Source: an uncultured Acetatifactor sp. (GTDB lineage: Bacteria > Bacillota > Clostridia > Lachnospirales > Lachnospiraceae). From it: 64,000 nucleotides of DNA. The stretch spans positions 1-64,000 of the forward strand of contig CANRLX010000001.1 in NCBI GenBank assembly GCA_947631615.1, given 5' to 3'. Below are positions 60,901 through 64,000 of the stretch, one piece after another. Under the pieces are notes generated by a model. It did no database searches, was not told the origin of the DNA, and saw only the letters and a list, made by a program, of their open reading frames with translations. The position numbers were made by a program, and so were the translations under genes. The number at the start of each line of letters is the position of its first letter. Position 1 is the stretch's first letter.

Positions 60901-63336
60901 CTATCCCATGGTGACCACGACCTCGTATTGGGTCTTGCCCTTCTCGTAGGGGATCACGTTTCCCTCCAGGGTCTTGCCGTCCACGGACAGCGATACGACG
61001 CCCTTCTGCACGCCGCTTGGGTTTTTGACCTGGATGTGATAGGTCCCCTCGCGGAACCTGCGGGTGACGGTGAAATCGCCGAATCCCTCCGGTACGCAGG
61101 GGTCTACGGACAGCCCCTTGTGCGTGGGGGACACGCCCAGGATATACTGGGAAATATTTACAAAGGTCCATGCCGCCGTTCCGGTCAGCCAGCTGTTTTT
61201 GGCCTCGCCGTGGAACTTGGCGTCTCTGCCGGCCACCATCTGGGAGTACACATAGGGCTCCGTGCGGTGGATCTCGCTGATATCCTCGATGTAGGCGGGA
61301 CAGGTCTTTTTATAGATATCAAAGGCCCTGTCGCCTCTTCCCAGGACGGTTTCCGCGATGGAGACCCAGGGGTTGTTGTGGCAGAAGATGCCCGCATTCT
61401 CCTTATATCCGGGCGGATAGGAGGAGACCTCGCCAAGCTCCAGGTGATACTCGGTGTAGGCGGGCTGCAGGATCATGACGCCGTACTTGGTGTCCAGGCG
61501 TTCCTTTACGGAGTCCAGGGCCTTTTTGGCGTGGCCCTCTTTCACGCCCACGCCCGCCAGGACACAGAAGCCCTGGGGCTCGATATAGATCTGGCCCTCC
61601 TTGCACTCGTGGGAGCCGACCTTGTGGCTCTCTGCGTCATAGGCGCGCAGGAACCAGTCGCCGTCCCAGCCGTCCTTCAGGATGGCGTCATACATGATCT
61701 TCACTTCTCTGCGGGCGCGCTCCGCCTCCGTCAGGTCATTCATCAGCTCACACAGCTGAGCGTACTCCTCCCCGTATTTTACGAACATACCCGCGATAAA
61801 CACCGATTCCGCCACCGGACCCTCGCTGGGGCCGAAGGTCTGGAAGGATTCGCCGGGATGGGCGGAAAAGCAGTTCAGATTCAGACAGTCGTTCCAGTCG
61901 GCGCGTCCGATCAGGGGCAGCCCGTGAGGCCCCTTGTGCGTCACCGTATAATTGAAGGAGCGCTTTAGGTGATCCAGCAGAGGGGTTGCGACACTCATGT
62001 CATTGTCAAAGGGAACCGGCTCCTCCAGGATGGAAAGATCTCCGGTCTCCCGTATGTATGCGCTGGTTCCGGCGATCAGCCACAAAGGATCGTCGTTGAA
62101 GCCGCTTCCGATGTCGGAGTTGCCCTTTTTGGTCAGAGGCTGGTACTGGTGGTACGCGCTGCCGTCCGGAAACTGTGTGGAGGCAATGTCGATGATGCGC
62201 TCCCTGGCCCGCTCGGGGATCAGGTGCACAAAGCCCAGAAGATCCTGGCAGGAGTCGCGGAAGCCCATGCCCCTGCCGATACCGGACTCGTAATAGGAGG
62301 CGGAGCGGGACATGTTGAAGGTTACCATGCACTGGTACTGGTTCCAGATATTGACCATGCGGTTCACCTTCTCGTCGGAGGAGGAGACCGTGTATCTGGC
62401 CAGAAGTGTGCGCCAGTAGCTTCTGAGCTGCTCGAAGGCTTTGTCCGCCTTCTCCTCCGTGTTGTATTTGTCCAGGAGTGCGTAGGCTCTGGTCTTGTTG
62501 ATCACGCCGGGGGACTCCCACTTCTCCTCGTCGGGGTTTTCCACGTAGCCGAGCACGAACAGGAAGGTCCTGCTCTCGCCCGCCCCAAGCGTCAGGTTGA
62601 TCTGGTGCGACGCGATGGGCGACCATCCGCTGGCGATGGAGTTGGTGCAGGCGCCGGCCTCCACTGCCGCCGGATGATCCGCGCCGCGGTAGGCCCCGAG
62701 AAAGGCGTCTCTGCTGGTATCAAAACCGTCCACGGGAGCGTTCACGGAATAGACGGCGTAATGGCTGCGCCGCTCCCGATACTCTGTCTTATGGAAGATG
62801 GCGGAGCCCTCCACCTCCACCTCGCCGATGCTCAGATTGCGCTGGAAATTCTTCATATCGTCGTCCGCGTTCCACAGGCACCACTCCACGTAGGAGAACA
62901 GGGTGAGCTCCCTGGCGGCGGACGAGCGGTTGGTGACGGTCAGCTTGGTGATCTCGCAGCTGTCCTCCATGGGCACAAAGACGAGAGCCTGTGCCTCCAC
63001 CTGATTTTTGGCCCCGAGGAAGCGGCTGTAGCCCAGGCCGTGCCGGCACTCGTAGCTGTCCAGCTCCGTCTTTACGGGCTGCCAGGCCGGATTCCACACG
63101 GTGTCGCCGTCCTTGATATAGAAATATTTGCCGTTGGCATCCGCCGGAACATCGTTGTAGCGGTAGCGCGTCATGCGCAGGAGCTTGGCGTCCTTATAAA
63201 AGGAATAGCCGCCGCAGGTGTTGGAAATCAGGCTGAAAAAGCCGTTGCACCCGAGGTAGTTGATCCAGGGCAGGGGTGTCCTGGGGGTTTGGATAACGTA
63301 TTCCTGCTGGGAATCGTCAAAGTAACCAAATTTCAT
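60901..63336 (-). CDS. cellobiose phosphorylase (GH94)
   Basis: 811 aa; [71 protein letters not shown]. Confidence 0.93.
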   Translation of the reverse strand: MKFGYFDDSQQEYVIQTPRTPLPWINYLGCNGFFSLISNTCGGYSFYKDAKLLRMTRYRYNDVPADANGKYFYIKDGDTVWNPAWQPVKTELDSYECRHGLGYSRFLGAKNQVEAQALVFVPMEDSCEITKLTVTNRSSAARELTLFSYVEWCLWNADDDMKNFQRNLSIGEVEVEGSAIFHKTEYRERRSHYAVYSVNAPVDGFDTSRDAFLGAYRGADHPAAVEAGACTNSIASGWSPIASHQINLTLGAGESRTFLFVLGYVENPDEEKWESPGVINKTRAYALLDKYNTEEKADKAFEQLRSYWRTLLARYTVSSSDEKVNRMVNIWNQYQCMVTFNMSRSASYYESGIGRGMGFRDSCQDLLGFVHLIPERARERIIDIASTQFPDGSAYHQYQPLTKKGNSDIGSGFNDDPLWLIAGTSAYIRETGDLSILEEPVPFDNDMSVATPLLDHLKRSFNYTVTHKGPHGLPLIGRADWNDCLNLNCFSAHPGESFQTFGPSEGPVAESVFIAGMFVKYGEEYAQLCELMNDLTEAERARREVKIMYDAILKDGWDGDWFLRAYDAESHKVGSHECKEGQIYIEPQGFCVLAGVGVKEGHAKKALDSVKERLDTKYGVMILQPAYTEYHLELGEVSSYPPGYKENAGIFCHNNPWVSIAETVLGRGDRAFDIYKKTCPAYIEDISEIHRTEPYVYSQMVAGRDAKFHGEAKNSWLTGTAAWTFVNISQYILGVSPTHKGLSVDPCVPEGFGDFTVTRRFREGTYHIQVKNPSGVQKGVVSLSVDGKTLEGNVIPYEKGKTQYEVVVTMG

Positions 63337-63426
63337 AATTGCTCATCTCCGTTCTCATGAGGAAGCGCCCGAGGGATCCGGGAACGCCTCATGTGGTTTG
63401 TTGTAAAAGGATGGATTCAAACAGAT

Positions 63427-63441
63427 ACGAAAACGATTAAG
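63427..63441 (+). promoter_or_regulatory. LacI-family operator-like site 1
   Basis: acgaaaacgattaag, identical to 63590-63604; partial cre/LacI-type match. Confidence 0.7.
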
Positions 63442-63465
63442 GGGAAATGGTAGAACTTATTTTGA

Positions 63466-63494
63466 ATTATACAGAAAATAAAGGGAAAAAGCAA
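63466..63494 (-). promoter_or_regulatory. candidate promoter of cellobiose phosphorylase (TTGCTT-N17-TATAAT, minus strand)
   Basis: minus-strand tataat 63471-63466; ttgctt 63494-63489. Confidence 0.55.
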
Positions 63495-63554
63495 TATGAA
63501 ATTGATGTATACAATAAATGGAAACAAAAATATACAAAAATTTTAATTTGGCTA

Positions 63555-63583
63555 TTGAAATATTATAAAAAATGTTGTATAGT
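63555..63583 (+). promoter_or_regulatory. candidate promoter of the LacI-family regulator (TTGAAA-N17-TATAGT)
   Basis: ttgaaa 63555-63560; tatagt 63578-63583. Confidence 0.55.
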
Positions 63584-63589
63584 TAAAGC

Positions 63590-63604
63590 ACGAAAACGAT
63601 TAAG
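63590..63604 (+). promoter_or_regulatory. LacI-family operator-like site 2, at the predicted regulator TSS
   Basis: acgaaaacgattaag exact copy of site 1. Confidence 0.7.
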
Positions 63605-63624
63605 TTACGACTTGGGTAAACGAC

Positions 63625-64000
63625 ATGACATCACTAAAAGACATATCCAGGGTTTGCGGGGTATCGGTGGCCACGGTCAGCAAGGCGCTGAACGACCATG
63701 CGGATATCGGAAAGGACACAAAGGAGCACATCAAGAGAGTGGCGAAGGAGATGGGATATCTTCCCAATTTTTCCGCCAGAGCCCTCAAGACCAACCGGAC
63801 GCACGACATTGGGGTGCTGTTTGTGGACGAGGCGATGAGCGGCCTGACCCACGATTATTTTTCCAGTGTGCTGGACAGCTTCAAGCGGACGGCGGAGAGG
63901 CACGGCTACGATATCACCTTTATCAATAGCTGCAAGGAGAGGGCGGGGAGAATGTCCTATCTGGAGCACAGCCGCTACCGCGGATTTGACGGGGTGGTGC
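63625..64000 (+). CDS. LacI-family transcriptional regulator, 5' part (runs off window)
   Basis: translation MTSLKDISRVCGVSVATVSKALNDHADIGKDTKEHIKRVAKEMGYLPNFSARALKTNRTHDIGVLF; not in supplied ORF track because no stop in window. Confidence 0.93.
   Translation, partial: MTSLKDISRVCGVSVATVSKALNDHADIGKDTKEHIKRVAKEMGYLPNFSARALKTNRTHDIGVLFVDEAMSGLTHDYFSSVLDSFKRTAERHGYDITFINSCKERAGRMSYLEHSRYRGFDGVV

Noticed and set aside
61969-63360. 463-aa plus-strand ORF
   Set aside because: Antisense shadow of cellobiose phosphorylase, which has strong family similarity.
63447-63929. 160-aa plus-strand ORF listed at the right edge
   Set aside because: Out of frame with the clear LacI-family reading frame starting at 63625.

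Overview
64-kb chromosomal window, moderately GC-rich, most consistent with a Clostridia/Lachnospiraceae-type Firmicute (inferred from gene content and synteny, not proven). It is mainly dense housekeeping operons: T-box-proS; an RND efflux pair; pyrG/ftsH; uvrC-hprK-ROK kinase-murB-rapZ-whiA-HPr-like; fba; PII; glpK; CIRCE-hrcA-grpE-dnaK-dnaJ; prmA-rsmE-cysteine desulfurase-thiI-mtaB; ireB-ruvX-DUF1292-RNase J; a TrmR/U32 tRNA-modification pair; type III glutamine synthetase; and cellobiose phosphorylase divergent from a LacI-family regulator that runs off the right edge and is absent from the ORF track. I saw no rRNA, tRNA, CRISPR array, transposon or prophage. The items most worth a second look are: (1) a three-gene envelope-glycan-like insert (O-antigen-ligase-like, GT-C-like, small membrane protein of unknown function) between dnaJ and prmA; (2) two HPr-family proteins that both lack the catalytic His-15 but keep the Ser-46 region; (3) an exact 15-bp direct-repeat operator pair between cellobiose phosphorylase and its LacI regulator; (4) a strong hairpin/T-tract in the leader of the type III glutamine synthetase; (5) a six-unit degenerate repeat upstream of the CIRCE promoter; (6) a stand-alone MltG N-terminal-like protein at the mltG syntenic position; (7) a probable frameshift in the GGDEF gene at the left edge. 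No clearly new defence or mobile system was found.
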